64,000 nt of DNA. Origin: JACVRW01 sp963733885. Lineage in GTDB: Bacteria; Actinomycetota; Thermoleophilia; Solirubrobacterales; Thermoleophilaceae. Within the stretch, counting starts at the first letter, position 1. The number at the start of each line of letters is the position of its first letter. Location: positions 1-64,000 of the forward strand of contig CAVTES010000009.1 of the NCBI GenBank assembly GCA_963733885.1, read 5' to 3'. The notes under the pieces are model-generated. The model ran no database searches, was not told the origin of the DNA, and saw only the letters and a list, made by a program, of their open reading frames with translations. Shown piece by piece: positions 45,952 to 55,449 of the stretch. Position numbers and translations under genes: made by a program.

Positions 45952-46896
45952 ATGGCAACCATCGAACAACCACTCACCGAACGCCGGCACGAACACCTGA
46001 TGCTCGACTTCCTCGCATACCTCGAGTTCGAGCGTGGGCTGTCCCGCAACACCCTCGAGGCCTACCGCGGCGACCTGCTGCAGTTTGGGCGCTTCCTCGA
46101 GAAGCGCGGGCGCACGGCGGTCGACGCCGATGCGGTCGACATCGGCGACTTCCTCACCCAGCTCGCGACCGGAGATGCAGAGCACCGTCCCTCGTCGCCC
46201 GCCACGATCCACCGCAAGTCGGCCTGTCTGCGCTCCTTCTACCGCCACCTGCGCCGCGAGGGCTTCCGCGACTCCGATCCCACAGCGGGCCTCAGCGCGC
46301 CGCGGCGCAGCCGCAAGCTGCCCCACGTCCTCACCCGGGGCGAGATCGATCGCCTGCTGGCGCAGCCCCGCGGCACCGACCCTCACGCCCTTCGCGACCG
46401 CGCCCTGCTCGAGCTGATGTACGCATGCGGGCTGCGCGCCTCGGAGGCGATCGGCCTCGAGCTGGGCGACGTGGATCTCGAGGAGCGCGTGCTGCGCGCC
46501 CGCGGGAAGGGCTCGAAGGAGCGGATCGTGCCGATCGGGCAGGCCGCGCTGAGGGCGGTGCGGATCTACCTCGAGCGCGGGCGCCCCGGGCTCGTGAAGA
46601 ACGGGCTGGAGGCGCACCTGTTCGTGAACTTCCGCGGCGGCATGCTGACCCGCCAGGGGCTCTACAAGATCGTCCGGCGCCACGCCACGACCGCCGGGCT
46701 GGCCGACCGCATGAGCCCGCACACGCTCCGCCACACCTTCGCCACGCACCTGCTGGCGGGCGGCTGCGACCTCCGCTCGGTGCAGGAGATGCTGGGCCAC
46801 GCCGACGTCTCCACGACGCAGCTCTACACGCACCTGTCGAGCGAGCGGCTGAAGGACGTGTACTTCAAGGCGCACCCGCGGGCCACCGCCGGCTGA
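45952..46896 (+). CDS. xerD: Tyrosine recombinase XerD
   Basis: XerD resolves chromosome dimers at dif with XerC or as a single Xer. It has 314 residues. The N-terminal SAM-like domain is LMLDFLAYLEFERGLSRNTL, with RKSACLRSFYRHLRREGFRD. The catalytic residues are all present: Arg in LMYACGLRASEAIGLELGD, Lys in ARGKGSKERIVPIG, His-Arg in SPHTLRHTFATHLLAGGCDL, His in EMLGHADVSTTQLYTH, and the nucleophile Tyr in the same stretch. The neighbours are housekeeping genes, so this is the chromosomal Xer and not a phage integrase. Confidence 0.92.
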   Translation: MATIEQPLTERRHEHLMLDFLAYLEFERGLSRNTLEAYRGDLLQFGRFLEKRGRTAVDADAVDIGDFLTQLATGDAEHRPSSPATIHRKSACLRSFYRHLRREGFRDSDPTAGLSAPRRSRKLPHVLTRGEIDRLLAQPRGTDPHALRDRALLELMYACGLRASEAIGLELGDVDLEERVLRARGKGSKERIVPIGQAALRAVRIYLERGRPGLVKNGLEAHLFVNFRGGMLTRQGLYKIVRRHATTAGLADRMSPHTLRHTFATHLLAGGCDLRSVQEMLGHADVSTTQLYTHLSSERLKDVYFKAHPRATAG

Positions 46897-46907
46897 CCGC
46901 GGGTCGC

Positions 46908-47002
46908 AGTGCGCGAGGGGGCGGGCTTAGCCCGCAGCGGAGCGATCCGCTCTCTAGTGCGCGAGGGGCGGGCTTGGCCCGCACCGGAGCGATCCTCTCT
47001 CT
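46908..47002. repeat. Tandem repeat of about 48 bp
   Basis: Two adjacent copies (46908-46955 and 46956-47002) differ at only a few positions. Each begins AGTGCGCGAGGGG, holds a GCGGGCTTAGCCCGC-type palindrome and ends GGAGCGATCC..CTCTCT. They fill the gap between xerD and mutM and end 15 bases before the mutM ATG. Confidence 0.88.
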
Positions 47003-47016
47003 AGTCTCGGCGGGCG

Positions 47017-47877
47017 ATGCCCGAGCTGCCCGAGGTCGAGACGATCCGCCGCCAGCTGGCGCCCAAGCTCGAGGGACGCCGCCTCGAGCGCATCGAGGTG
47101 CGCGATCCGCGCTGGTGCGAGCCGGCGCCGCCCGAGGCCATCTCGGACGCGCTGGACGGGCGGCTGATCGAGCGGCTGTGGAGGCGCGGCAAGTACCTGG
47201 TCGTCTCGTTCGAGGACGACGTGCACCTCGTGATGCACCTGCGCATGACCGGCAACCTGCTGCTGGTGCCGGCCGCGGAGGACGATCCGCAGCGCCCGCA
47301 CCTGCGGGTGCGCTTCGAGCTCGCCGGCGGCGGCCTCGACCGTCTGCTCTTCGTGGACGTGCGCCGCTTCGGCACGGGGGACGTGCTGCTCGGCAGCGAC
47401 GCCCTCGCCGAGTACTTCGCCTCCCGGCTGGGCGTCGAGCCGCTGAGCCCGGACTTCACCGCCGAGGCCCTACGCGCGCTCGCGCGCGGGCGCACGCAGC
47501 CCGTGAAGGCGTTCCTGCTCACGCAGGAGCGGGTGGCGGGAGTGGGGAACATCTACGCCGACGAGGCGCTCTTCCGGGCCAAGATCCACCCGCTGCGCCC
47601 GGTGGGCACGCTGCGGCGCCCGCAGGTGGAGGCGCTCCGGGACGCGGTGGTGGAGACGCTCGAGGCCGGGATCGACGCGAAGGGCGCCTCGATCGACGAC
47701 TATCGCCACGTGGACGGCGCGCAGGGGAGCTTCCAGGACCGCTTCCTCGTCCACACGCGCGAGGGCGAGCCGTGCCCGCGCTGCGGCGCAACGATCCGGA
47801 AGCTGCGCGCCGCCGGGCGCGGGACCTACGTCTGCCCGCGGTGCCAGCCGCGTCCGCGCCGCCGCGGGGTGGGCTGA
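47017..47877 (+). CDS. mutM: Formamidopyrimidine-DNA glycosylase (Fpg)
   Basis: Fpg removes oxidised purines such as 8-oxoguanine and nicks the abasic site. It has 286 residues. The N-terminus MPELPEVETIRRQL supplies catalytic Pro2 and Glu3. RLWRRGKYLVVSFEDDVHLV has the conserved lysine, and MHLRMTGNLLL follows. The helix-two-turn-helix motif is in QERVAGVGNIYADEALFRAK. The C-terminal zinc finger is EPCPRCGATIRKLRAAGRG and YVCPRCQPR, with four cysteines. It is complete and in one frame. Confidence 0.95.
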   Translation: MPELPEVETIRRQLAPKLEGRRLERIEVRDPRWCEPAPPEAISDALDGRLIERLWRRGKYLVVSFEDDVHLVMHLRMTGNLLLVPAAEDDPQRPHLRVRFELAGGGLDRLLFVDVRRFGTGDVLLGSDALAEYFASRLGVEPLSPDFTAEALRALARGRTQPVKAFLLTQERVAGVGNIYADEALFRAKIHPLRPVGTLRRPQVEALRDAVVETLEAGIDAKGASIDDYRHVDGAQGSFQDRFLVHTREGEPCPRCGATIRKLRAAGRGTYVCPRCQPRPRRRGVG

Positions 47878-47880
47878 CGC

Positions 47881-48165
47881 TCAGGCGGCGAGCAGGTCCT
47901 CGAGCGTCCCGGCCCGGTCGGCCTCGAGCAGCTCGCGGAAGCCCCCGATCGCCCGCATCCCCACCACGATCTGCGGGAAGGTCATCTGGCCGGTGAGGGC
48001 GGCGAGATCGGCGCGGCCGTCGGGATCCTTGGTGAGGTTGACCTCCACGTAGTCGAAGCCGCGCGCTTGGAGCAGCGCCTTCGCCTGGCGGCAGAAGCCG
48101 CACGGCTCGGTCGTGTAGAGGGTCACCCGACCGTTCGTGTCCGCCATCCCCTTCTCGTCCGCCAT
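47881..48165 (-). CDS. Glutaredoxin family protein
   Basis: This small thioredoxin-fold protein has about 94 residues. The active site is YTTEPCGFCRQAKALLQARG (CxxC, with CGFC). The cis-proline region is TGQMTFPQIVVGMRAIGG, which matches glutaredoxins (usually TVP or TFP). It probably reduces disulfides or deglutathionylates; actinobacteria that use mycothiol have related mycoredoxins. Three starts are possible: TTG 48174, ATG 48165 and ATG 48147. It is divergent from recO. Confidence 0.85.
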   Translation of the reverse strand: MADEKGMADTNGRVTLYTTEPCGFCRQAKALLQARGFDYVEVNLTKDPDGRADLAALTGQMTFPQIVVGMRAIGGFRELLEADRAGTLEDLLAA

Positions 48166-48184
48166 CCCGTTCAAAGTCTATGGG

Positions 48185-48901
48185 GTGGGCGGTTCATACA
48201 AGACGGAAGCGGTCGTGCTGCGCTCGATCCGCTACGGCGAGGCCGATCGCGTCCTGCACCTCTACACCCCCGACCGCGGCCGGGTGGGCGCGGTCGCCAA
48301 GGGCGTACGGCGGGTGAAGTCGCGCTTGGGCGGCCGGCTGGAGCCGATCAGCCGGGTTCGGCTCGTGATGCACGAGGGCCGCGGCGAGCTGTCCACCATC
48401 AGCCAGGCCGACAGCGTGCACGCTCACCCGGCGCTGCGCGAGCGGCGCGCCTCGCTCGAGCGCGCCACCCAGGCCTGCGAGGCGGTCCTGCGGCTGCTCG
48501 ACTCGACCGAGCCGAACCGTCCCGCCTACAACCTGCTCTGCCACGAGCTGGCGCTGCTCGACGCGCGCGCGGAGGCCGCCGGCCGTGCCCAGGCGCTCGC
48601 CTTCCGCCTGAAGCTGCTGTTGGCGGCCGGCTTCGCTCCGGAGCTGGCCTCGTGCGCCGCCTGCGGGGATGCCGAGCACCTGGGCGCGTTCTCGCCGAGC
48701 GCGGGCGGGGTGGTCTGCGCCGGCTGCGAGGCGGGATCGTTTCCGCTCGGCGAGGAGGCCCACCGCTTCCTGGCCGTCGCGTTGACGCGGCCGCTGTCGG
48801 AGACCCCATCGGCGCCCGAGACGGCCCTGTCGCAGGCGGACCGGGCGATAGCAGAGACGCTGGAGTACCACGCGCATGTTCGGCTGAGGCGGATCGCTTA
48901 A
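48185..48901 (+). CDS. recO: DNA repair protein RecO
   Basis: RecO loads RecA with RecR and anneals single strands in the RecF pathway. It has 238 residues. The OB-fold domain is YKTEAVVLRSIRYGEADRVL, then VGAVAKGVRRVKSRLGGRLE. The helical domain has a zinc-binding CAACGDAEHLG and GVVCAGCEAG. GTG 48185 fits the conserved start (about three residues before YKTEAVVL); an in-frame extension to 48137 overlaps the glutaredoxin gene. Confidence 0.92.
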   Translation: MGGSYKTEAVVLRSIRYGEADRVLHLYTPDRGRVGAVAKGVRRVKSRLGGRLEPISRVRLVMHEGRGELSTISQADSVHAHPALRERRASLERATQACEAVLRLLDSTEPNRPAYNLLCHELALLDARAEAAGRAQALAFRLKLLLAAGFAPELASCAACGDAEHLGAFSPSAGGVVCAGCEAGSFPLGEEAHRFLAVALTRPLSETPSAPETALSQADRAIAETLEYHAHVRLRRIA

Positions 48902-48996
48902 GGCGTTCGAGCAGCGGGTCGTAGCGGTCACGCACGAAGCGCTCGAAGGGGTCCGGCGTGTGCCGCAGGAGCCGCCCGGGAAATAGGATCCCGACG

Positions 48997-51621
48997 TTGG
49001 CCGTCGCCACCGACACCAAGCTGGTCTACGACTTCGCCGAGGGGTCGAAGGACATGCGCGAGCTCCTCGGCGGCAAGGGCGCCAACGTGGCCGAGATGAC
49101 GCGCGTGCTCGGCAAGGAGCGGGTGCCGGCCGGCTTCACGATCACCACCGAGGCCTGCGTGGCCTACATGGAGTCCGGCGGGACCTTCCCGGACGGGCTC
49201 GAAGACCAGGTCGCGGACGCGCTCGGCCGCCTCGAGGAGCAGGCCGGCAAGCGGCTGGGCGACCCCGAGGACCCGCTGCTCGTGTCGGTTCGCAGCGGCG
49301 CGCGCGAGTCGATGCCGGGGATGCTCGACACGGTCCTGAACCTCGGCATGAACGACGACTCGGTCGAGGGGCTCGGCGGCGACCGCTTCGCGTGGGACTC
49401 GTACCGGCGCTTCGTGCAGATGTTCGGGAACGTGTGCCGCGGCATCCCCGGCGAGCGGTTCGAGGACCTGATCAAGGAGCGCAAGGGCGAGGCCGGGGTG
49501 AAGGAGGACGTGGAGCTCGGCGTGGACGACCTGAAGGCGCTGACACGCGCCTTCCAGGAGGTCTTCCAGGACGAGACGGACGAGGAGTTCCCGAAGGACC
49601 CGCAGGAGCAGCTGCGGCAGGCGATCGCCGCCGTATTCGACTCCTGGACAGGAGAGCGCGCCGTCCAGTACCGCCGCATGAACCAGATCCCGGACGAGTG
49701 GGGCACGGCGGTGAACGTGCAGCAGATGGTGTTCGGGAACCGGGGCGAGCAGTCCTGCAGCGGCGTGGCCTTCTCGCGCGACGAGATCACCGGCGAGCCG
49801 ACGCCGTCAGGCGACTTCCTCCCGAACGCCCAGGGCGAGGACGTGGTGTCGGGCGTGCGCACCCCGCGCGACCTGCACGAGATGAAGGAGTCGATGCCCG
49901 AGGCCCACGACGAGCTGATGGAGATCCTCCGCACCCTCGAGCAGCACTACAAGGACATGCAGGACACCGAGTTCACCGTGGAGGAGGGCTCGCTGTACAT
50001 GCTCCAGACCCGCAACGCCAAGCGGCCGGCTCAGGCCGCGGTGCGGTTCGCGGTGGACGCCGTGGAGGAGGGGCTGCTCGACAGGGCCGATGCGATCGCC
50101 ACGATCGACGCCGGGCGGCTCGACGCCCTGCTCCACCCCGGTTTCGCCCCGGACGCCGAGTTCGACATCCTCGCCGAGGGCGTGGCGGCGTCGCCGGGTG
50201 CGGCGAGGGGCGAGATCGTGTTCACCGCGGACGACGCGGTGGAAGCCGCCGACCACGGCCGCGACGTGATCCTGGTCAGGCCGTTCACCGAGGCGGACGA
50301 CGTGTCCGGTTTCAGCGCGGCGAAGGGGATCCTCACCGCGGAGGGCGGAAAGGCGAGCCACGCCGCGCTCGTGGCGCGCGGGATGGGCAAGCCCTGCGTG
50401 TCCGGCGCCTCCGCGCTCGAGATCGACCTCCACGCGAAGAAGCTGCGCGTGAACGGCACCGAGCTCGGCGAGGGCGACGTGATCGCGATCGACGGCACGG
50501 CCGGGATCGTCACCGCCGACGAGGTGCCGCTCGAGGAGCCCAAGGTGAGCGAGGAGTTCGAGACGGTGCTCGCCTGGGCGGACGAGATCCGCACGCTGGG
50601 CGTGCGCGCCAACGCCGACGCGCCCGAGGACGCCGCAAAGGCGCGCGAGTTCGGCGCGGAGGGCATCGGCCTCTGCCGCACGGAGCACATGTTCGCGGCC
50701 GAGGACCGCCAGCCGAAGATGCGGGCGATGATCATGGCCGAGTCCGAGGAGGAGCGCCGCGCCGCCCTCGAGGAGCTGCTGCCGCTCCAGCAAGAGGACT
50801 TCGAGGGGCTGTTCGAGCAGATGAAGGGGCTGCCGGTCACGATCCGGCTGCTCGACCCGCCTCTGCACGAGTTCATGCCACAGGCCGAGGAGGTTGCGCA
50901 GGACGTTGAGCGGGCGCGTATCGAGGAGTCGGACGCGCTGGCCGAGCTGGAGCACACGCTCGACCGGATCCACTCGCTGTCGGAGACGAACCCGATGCTC
51001 GGTACCCGCGGCGTGCGGCTCGGCATCCTCCACCCCGAGGTCTACGAGATGCAGATCCGGGCGATCCTGCGCGCTGCGCAGGCCGTACCGGATCCGCCCG
51101 AGGTGGAGATCATGATCCCGCTGGTCGCGTACGAGCGGGAGCTCGAGCTGATGCGTGGTCTGGTGGAGCGGGTCGTGGAGGAGGTGGGGGGAGCGGAGCT
51201 CCACGTCCACGTGGGCACGATGATCGAGCTGCCGCGCGCCTGCTTCGTGGCGGACCGGATCGCGCAGGTGGCCGACTTCTTCTCGTTCGGCACGAACGAC
51301 CTCACACAGACAGCCCTGGGGTTCTCGCGCGACGACGTGGAGGGCCGCTTCCTCAACCGCTACGTGGAGACCAAGATCGTGGGGCGCAGCCCGTTCGAGA
51401 CGATCGACCAGCCCGGCGTGGGGTGGCTCGTGCGCCTGGCGGCGTGGGTGGGCCGGGAGGCCAAGCCCGAGCTGGGGCTCGGCATCTGCGGCGAGCACGG
51501 CGGCGATCCCGAGTCGATCGCCTTCTTCCAGTTGGCCGGGCTCGACTATGTGAGCTGCTCGCCGTACCGCGTGCCGATCGCCCGCGTCGCGGCCGCCCAG
51601 GCGGCCATCGGCAACGGTTAG
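48997..51621 (+). CDS. ppdK: Pyruvate, phosphate dikinase
   Basis: PPDK interconverts pyruvate, ATP and phosphate with PEP, AMP and pyrophosphate. It has about 874 residues. The ATP-grasp domain is KDMRELLGGKGANVAEMTRV, VSVRSGARESMPGMLDTVLN and QMVFGNRGEQSCSGVAFSRD. The phospho-histidine domain has EGGKASHAALVARGMGKPCV. The PEP/pyruvate barrel has EGIGLCRTEHMF, LLDPPLHEFMPQAEE, FSFGTNDLTQTALGFSRDD and the catalytic cysteine in GLGICGEHGGDPESIAFFQL. The TTG start at 48997 is chosen from the conserved YDFAEGSKD region. No regulatory gene (PDRP) is next to it. Confidence 0.95.
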   Translation: MAVATDTKLVYDFAEGSKDMRELLGGKGANVAEMTRVLGKERVPAGFTITTEACVAYMESGGTFPDGLEDQVADALGRLEEQAGKRLGDPEDPLLVSVRSGARESMPGMLDTVLNLGMNDDSVEGLGGDRFAWDSYRRFVQMFGNVCRGIPGERFEDLIKERKGEAGVKEDVELGVDDLKALTRAFQEVFQDETDEEFPKDPQEQLRQAIAAVFDSWTGERAVQYRRMNQIPDEWGTAVNVQQMVFGNRGEQSCSGVAFSRDEITGEPTPSGDFLPNAQGEDVVSGVRTPRDLHEMKESMPEAHDELMEILRTLEQHYKDMQDTEFTVEEGSLYMLQTRNAKRPAQAAVRFAVDAVEEGLLDRADAIATIDAGRLDALLHPGFAPDAEFDILAEGVAASPGAARGEIVFTADDAVEAADHGRDVILVRPFTEADDVSGFSAAKGILTAEGGKASHAALVARGMGKPCVSGASALEIDLHAKKLRVNGTELGEGDVIAIDGTAGIVTADEVPLEEPKVSEEFETVLAWADEIRTLGVRANADAPEDAAKAREFGAEGIGLCRTEHMFAAEDRQPKMRAMIMAESEEERRAALEELLPLQQEDFEGLFEQMKGLPVTIRLLDPPLHEFMPQAEEVAQDVERARIEESDALAELEHTLDRIHSLSETNPMLGTRGVRLGILHPEVYEMQIRAILRAAQAVPDPPEVEIMIPLVAYERELELMRGLVERVVEEVGGAELHVHVGTMIELPRACFVADRIAQVADFFSFGTNDLTQTALGFSRDDVEGRFLNRYVETKIVGRSPFETIDQPGVGWLVRLAAWVGREAKPELGLGICGEHGGDPESIAFFQLAGLDYVSCSPYRVPIARVAAAQAAIGNG

Positions 51622-51691
51622 GGCGGCTCGACTACGGCGTGGGTTACCTGCCGGTGCCGCCCTGATAGCCCTCCTGCCAGAATCGCGCGCG

Positions 51692-52663
51692 GTGCCCGAG
51701 ACGAGCGTGACCCCGTTTCGCGAGCGCATGGAGCGGTTCGAGCAGTCGCTCTCGCCGCTCGCCGCGCGCTCGTACCCGGCGCTGCGCGAGCTGGCGGAGC
51801 CGGACTCCGACCACAGAACGCCGTTCCAGCGCGACCGCGACCGGATCGTGCACTCCAAGGCCTTCCGGCGCCTCAAGCACAAGACGCAGGTGTTCATCGC
51901 GCCCGAGGGCGACCACTACCGGACCCGCCTGACGCACACGCTCGAGGCCTGCGGGATCGCCCGCAACGTGGCCCGAGCGCTGGCGCTGAACGAGGACCTG
52001 ACCGAGGCGATCGGGCTGGGTCACGACCTGGGGCATCCGCCCTTCGGCCACGTCGGGGAGGCGGTGCTCGACGAGTGCGTGCGGTCGCGCTGGGGCCACG
52101 CTTTCCGCCACAACGAGCACTCGCTGCGGGTGGTGGAGCGGATCGAGCGCCTCAACCTGACCGAGCCGGTGCGCGACGGGATCCTGCGCCACACCGGGCC
52201 GGGGTCGCCGGCGAGCCTCGAGGGGCGGATCGTGCGGGTGGTGGACCGGATCGCCTACATCAACCACGACATCGACGACGCGCTTCGGGCCGGCGTGCTG
52301 CGCTTCGAGGACCTGCCGCGCGAGGAGATCGAGCTGCTCGGCGCCACCGGATCGGCGCGGATCGAGACGCTGGTTGTGGACCTGCTCGATCGCTCGGAGG
52401 ACGCCGGCGACATCGTGCAGGGGGAGGAAGTGGGCGGCGCGATGCTTCGCCTTCGGGAGTTCATGTTCGAGCGGGTCTACCTGGCGCCGGACGCGCAGCC
52501 CGACAAGCCGCACATCGAGGGCATGCTGCGCGGGCTGTTCGACCACTACGTCGAGAACCCGCCGCCGCCGCTGACGGCGGACGCGTCAGATGAGCAGCGC
52601 GTGGTCGACTGGCTTGCAGGGATGACCGACCGCTTCGCGATCAAGGCCTTCGTGGCGCTCTGA
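51692..52663 (+). CDS. dgt: dGTP triphosphohydrolase (Dgt-like)
   Basis: This HD-domain dNTPase releases triphosphate from dNTPs. It has 323 residues. The start reads HRTPFQRDRDRIVHSKAFRR, then the metal-binding HD core: YRTRLTHTLEACGIARNVAR and GLGHDLGHPPFGHVGEAVLD. RHNEHSLRVVERIE and VVDRIAYINHDIDDALRAG follow. The GTG start is 70 bases after ppdK. Its stop overlaps the dnaG ATG, an order (dgt-dnaG) common in actinobacteria. Confidence 0.94.
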   Translation: MPETSVTPFRERMERFEQSLSPLAARSYPALRELAEPDSDHRTPFQRDRDRIVHSKAFRRLKHKTQVFIAPEGDHYRTRLTHTLEACGIARNVARALALNEDLTEAIGLGHDLGHPPFGHVGEAVLDECVRSRWGHAFRHNEHSLRVVERIERLNLTEPVRDGILRHTGPGSPASLEGRIVRVVDRIAYINHDIDDALRAGVLRFEDLPREEIELLGATGSARIETLVVDLLDRSEDAGDIVQGEEVGGAMLRLREFMFERVYLAPDAQPDKPHIEGMLRGLFDHYVENPPPPLTADASDEQRVVDWLAGMTDRFAIKAFVAL

Positions 52664-54444
52664 TGGGCCTCTTCACGAGAGATTCGATCGACCGGCTGCG
52701 CGACGCGATCGACATGGTCGAGCTCGTGGGGGCGAAGACCGACCTGCGGCGGGTGGGGTCGCGCTTCACGGGGCTGTGCCCGTTCCACGACGAGCGCACG
52801 GCGTCGTTCTCGGTCAACGCCGAGGAGAAGCTCTTCTATTGCTTCGGATGTCAGGCGAAGGGCGACGCGATCGGGTTCGTGGAGCAGACGGAGGGGCTCG
52901 ACTTCGTCGACGCCGTGGAGATGCTCGCCGACCGCTACGGCGTGCAGCTCGAGCGCGAGAACGACGACCCGCGCGCGGAGGAGCGCCGCCGCCGCCGGAC
53001 GCGGCTGCACGCCCTGCTGGACCGCGCGGCGCGCTTCTACTCGGCGTACCTCTTCGATTCGCACGAGGCACGCGCGGCCCGCGAATACCTGGCCGGCCGC
53101 GGCCTGTCCGAGGAGACCCTGCGCGAGTTTCGGGTCGGCTACTCGCCGAGCGCCTGGGACCGGATGGTCGTGGGCGCCCAGGAAGGCGGCTTTCGGCGGC
53201 AGGAGCTCGTTGAGGGCGGCCTCGCCCAGCCCGGGCGCCAGGGAGGCATCTACGACCGCTTCCGCGGGCGGATCATGTTTCCGCTCGCCGACCGCCGCGG
53301 GCAGGTGCTCGGGTTCGGCGCCCGTGCCATGGGGGAGGGGCGCGGGCCGAAGTACCTCAACACATCGGAGAACGACATCTTCCACAAGGGCCGGCAGCTC
53401 TTCGGAATCAACCTCGCCCATGGACCCGCCACGAAAAGCGGTCGGATCGTCGTGGTCGAGGGTTACACCGACGTGCTCGCGCTCCACCAGGCGGGCATCC
53501 GAGACTCCGTGGCCATCATGGGCACGGCCCTCACCCCCGAGCAGATGAAGCGCCTCTCTGACACCGCGAGCGACGTCGTGCTCGCTCTCGACGCCGACCG
53601 CTCCGGCCAGGAGGCCATGCTGCGAGCCGCCCGGACCGGGGGCCGCGCGGCCCTGCGGGTGGTGGAGATGCCGCCCGGGAAGGACCCCGCCGACCTGATC
53701 GCCGCCGGTGAAGCCGACTCCTTCCGGGAGCGGCTCGACAGGGCTCTGCCGATGATGCAGTTTCAGGTTCGGCGCGTACTTGCCGATGTTGACTTGGACT
53801 CTCCCGCAGGGAGGGATCGCGCTTTAGAGGAGGCGGCCCGGTTGATCGCCGAGCACACGACTGAAGGCAGTGCTATGAGGGACGAGCTGGTCCGCGAGGT
53901 GGCGGACCGTCTCGACGTGCCCGGACACCGGGTCCGGACCGCCTTCGCATCGTCGGCACCGCCCCCCGCCGCGCGGGCGGCGGCGGCTCCGAGACGGGAT
54001 CCGGGGCCGGCATTTCCCGCCGGGGCGTCGGCCGGCGAGGTGGCGTTTCGCGCTGAACGCGAGTTCCTGGCCCGCTGTCTCGCGAGCAACGACCTCGGCC
54101 GCAGGTACCTTTCCCTCCCATCGGATGACCAGCTCTCCTCCGACGCAACCCGCCGCGCGCGCGAGCACCTCGCCGCGCACTTCGACGATCCCCTCGCCGG
54201 CCTGCCCGAGGACCAGCCGGCGCTGGCTGCGCTCGTCACGGACGTCGCCCTCGCGGCCCAGGAGCAGCCGGCCAGCCGGGAGGCCGTTCTCCGGATGAGC
54301 ATCCTGCAGCTGGAGAAGCGGCGCATCGAGCGCGAGATCCGGCGTGCCGCGCACGAGGGCGATCACGCTCGCCAGAGCGAGCTTGCGGCGGCTGAGCAGC
54401 GGGTACGAGGCGAGCTCGACGCGGTGATGGGACAGACGGCATGA
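52663..54444 (+). CDS. dnaG: DNA primase DnaG
   Basis: DnaG makes RNA primers at the replication fork. It has 593 residues. The CHCC zinc finger is in LCPFHDERTASFSV and LFYCFGCQAKGDAIGFVE. The catalytic core has GRIMFPLADRRGQVLGFGAR and PKYLNTSENDIFHKGRQLF. The TOPRIM site is VVVEGYTDVLALHQAGI and VVLALDADRSGQEAMLRA. The C-terminal helicase-interaction domain is divergent. It overlaps rpoD by four bases. Confidence 0.97.
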   Translation: MGLFTRDSIDRLRDAIDMVELVGAKTDLRRVGSRFTGLCPFHDERTASFSVNAEEKLFYCFGCQAKGDAIGFVEQTEGLDFVDAVEMLADRYGVQLERENDDPRAEERRRRRTRLHALLDRAARFYSAYLFDSHEARAAREYLAGRGLSEETLREFRVGYSPSAWDRMVVGAQEGGFRRQELVEGGLAQPGRQGGIYDRFRGRIMFPLADRRGQVLGFGARAMGEGRGPKYLNTSENDIFHKGRQLFGINLAHGPATKSGRIVVVEGYTDVLALHQAGIRDSVAIMGTALTPEQMKRLSDTASDVVLALDADRSGQEAMLRAARTGGRAALRVVEMPPGKDPADLIAAGEADSFRERLDRALPMMQFQVRRVLADVDLDSPAGRDRALEEAARLIAEHTTEGSAMRDELVREVADRLDVPGHRVRTAFASSAPPPAARAAAAPRRDPGPAFPAGASAGEVAFRAEREFLARCLASNDLGRRYLSLPSDDQLSSDATRRAREHLAAHFDDPLAGLPEDQPALAALVTDVALAAQEQPASREAVLRMSILQLEKRRIEREIRRAAHEGDHARQSELAAAEQRVRGELDAVMGQTA

Positions 54445-55427
54445 GCGACGCCTACGAGCTGAACGGGAACGGCGAGCCGAAGGAGCTCGGCCCGGACATC
54501 GGCAGTGCGGGCGAGCCGGTCGAGCCGCCGGACCTGTACGACGAGGGCGGAGTCATCACGGCCGGCCTCCCGGTCACGCCGCCCGAGCACGGGGCGGAGG
54601 ACGCCGTGCGGCTGTACCTGCGCTCGATCGGGCGGGTGCCGCTGCTGACACGTGAGGACGAGGTGCGGCTTGCGAAGCGCATCGAGCAGAACGACATGTC
54701 CGCGAAGAACGGGCTGATCGAGGCGAACCTGCGGCTGGTGGTGTCGATCGCGAAGCGCTACACCGGACGCGGGCTCACGCTGCTCGATCTGATCCAGGAG
54801 GGCAACCTGGGGCTGATCCGCGCCGTCGAGAAGTTCGACTGGCGCCGCGGCTTCAAGTTCTCGACCTACGCAACCTGGTGGATCCGCCAGGCGATCACGC
54901 GCGCGCTGGCCGATCAGTCGCGCACGATCCGGATTCCCGTGCACATGGTGGAGCGGATGAACCGGGTGGCGCGGGCAAGGCGGATGCTCATGCAGAAGCA
55001 CAACCGCGAGCCGACGCCCGAGGAGATCGGCGACCTGGTGGACATGGCGCCGAAGAAGGTTGAGGAGATCCTGAAGCTGGGGCAGGAGCCCGTGTCCCTC
55101 GAGGCGCCCGTAGGGGGCGAGGACGGCGACGCGTCGCTGGGCGACTTCATCGAAGACGCCGCCGGCGACCGCCCACTGGAGATCGTGGCGAACCGGATCC
55201 GAGACGCCGACCTGCTGAAGGTGCTCGACTCGCTGGGTTGGCGCGAACGCCGCGTGATCGAGCTGCGCTACGGCCTGGGCGACAAGGGCCCGATGACCCT
55301 GGAGGACATCGGCCACGAAGTGGGAGTGACGCGCGAGCGGGTGCGCCAGATCGAATCGAAGACGCTGGCGATGCTGAAGTCGTCGGGCGGCGCAGATCGG
55401 CTCGCGGGGACCGCTGACGAGGCCTGA
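54441..55427 (+). CDS. rpoD: RNA polymerase sigma factor RpoD/SigA
   Basis: This sigma70 protein has 328 residues. It lacks region 1.1, but region 1.2 begins DAVRLYLRSIGRVPLLTRED. Region 2 is GLIEANLRLVVSIAKRYTGR, GLTLLDLIQEGNLGLIRAVE and FKFSTYATWWIRQAITRALA. Region 3 starts RIPVHMVERMNRVARARRML, and region 4 is LEDIGHEVGVTRERVRQIE. The position behind dnaG, overlapping it, is that of a primary sigma factor in the macromolecular synthesis operon. The short N-terminus is the only reason to consider a group 2 sigma instead. Confidence 0.92.
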   Translation: MSDAYELNGNGEPKELGPDIGSAGEPVEPPDLYDEGGVITAGLPVTPPEHGAEDAVRLYLRSIGRVPLLTREDEVRLAKRIEQNDMSAKNGLIEANLRLVVSIAKRYTGRGLTLLDLIQEGNLGLIRAVEKFDWRRGFKFSTYATWWIRQAITRALADQSRTIRIPVHMVERMNRVARARRMLMQKHNREPTPEEIGDLVDMAPKKVEEILKLGQEPVSLEAPVGGEDGDASLGDFIEDAAGDRPLEIVANRIRDADLLKVLDSLGWRERRVIELRYGLGDKGPMTLEDIGHEVGVTRERVRQIESKTLAMLKSSGGADRLAGTADEA

Positions 55428-55449
55428 GCGGCTATCCTCGACTTGCCGT

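Noticed and set aside
45952..46896. Tyrosine recombinase as a sign of a phage or integrative element.
   Set aside because: It matches chromosomal XerD, and it lies among housekeeping genes with no tRNA, att repeats or phage genes beside it.
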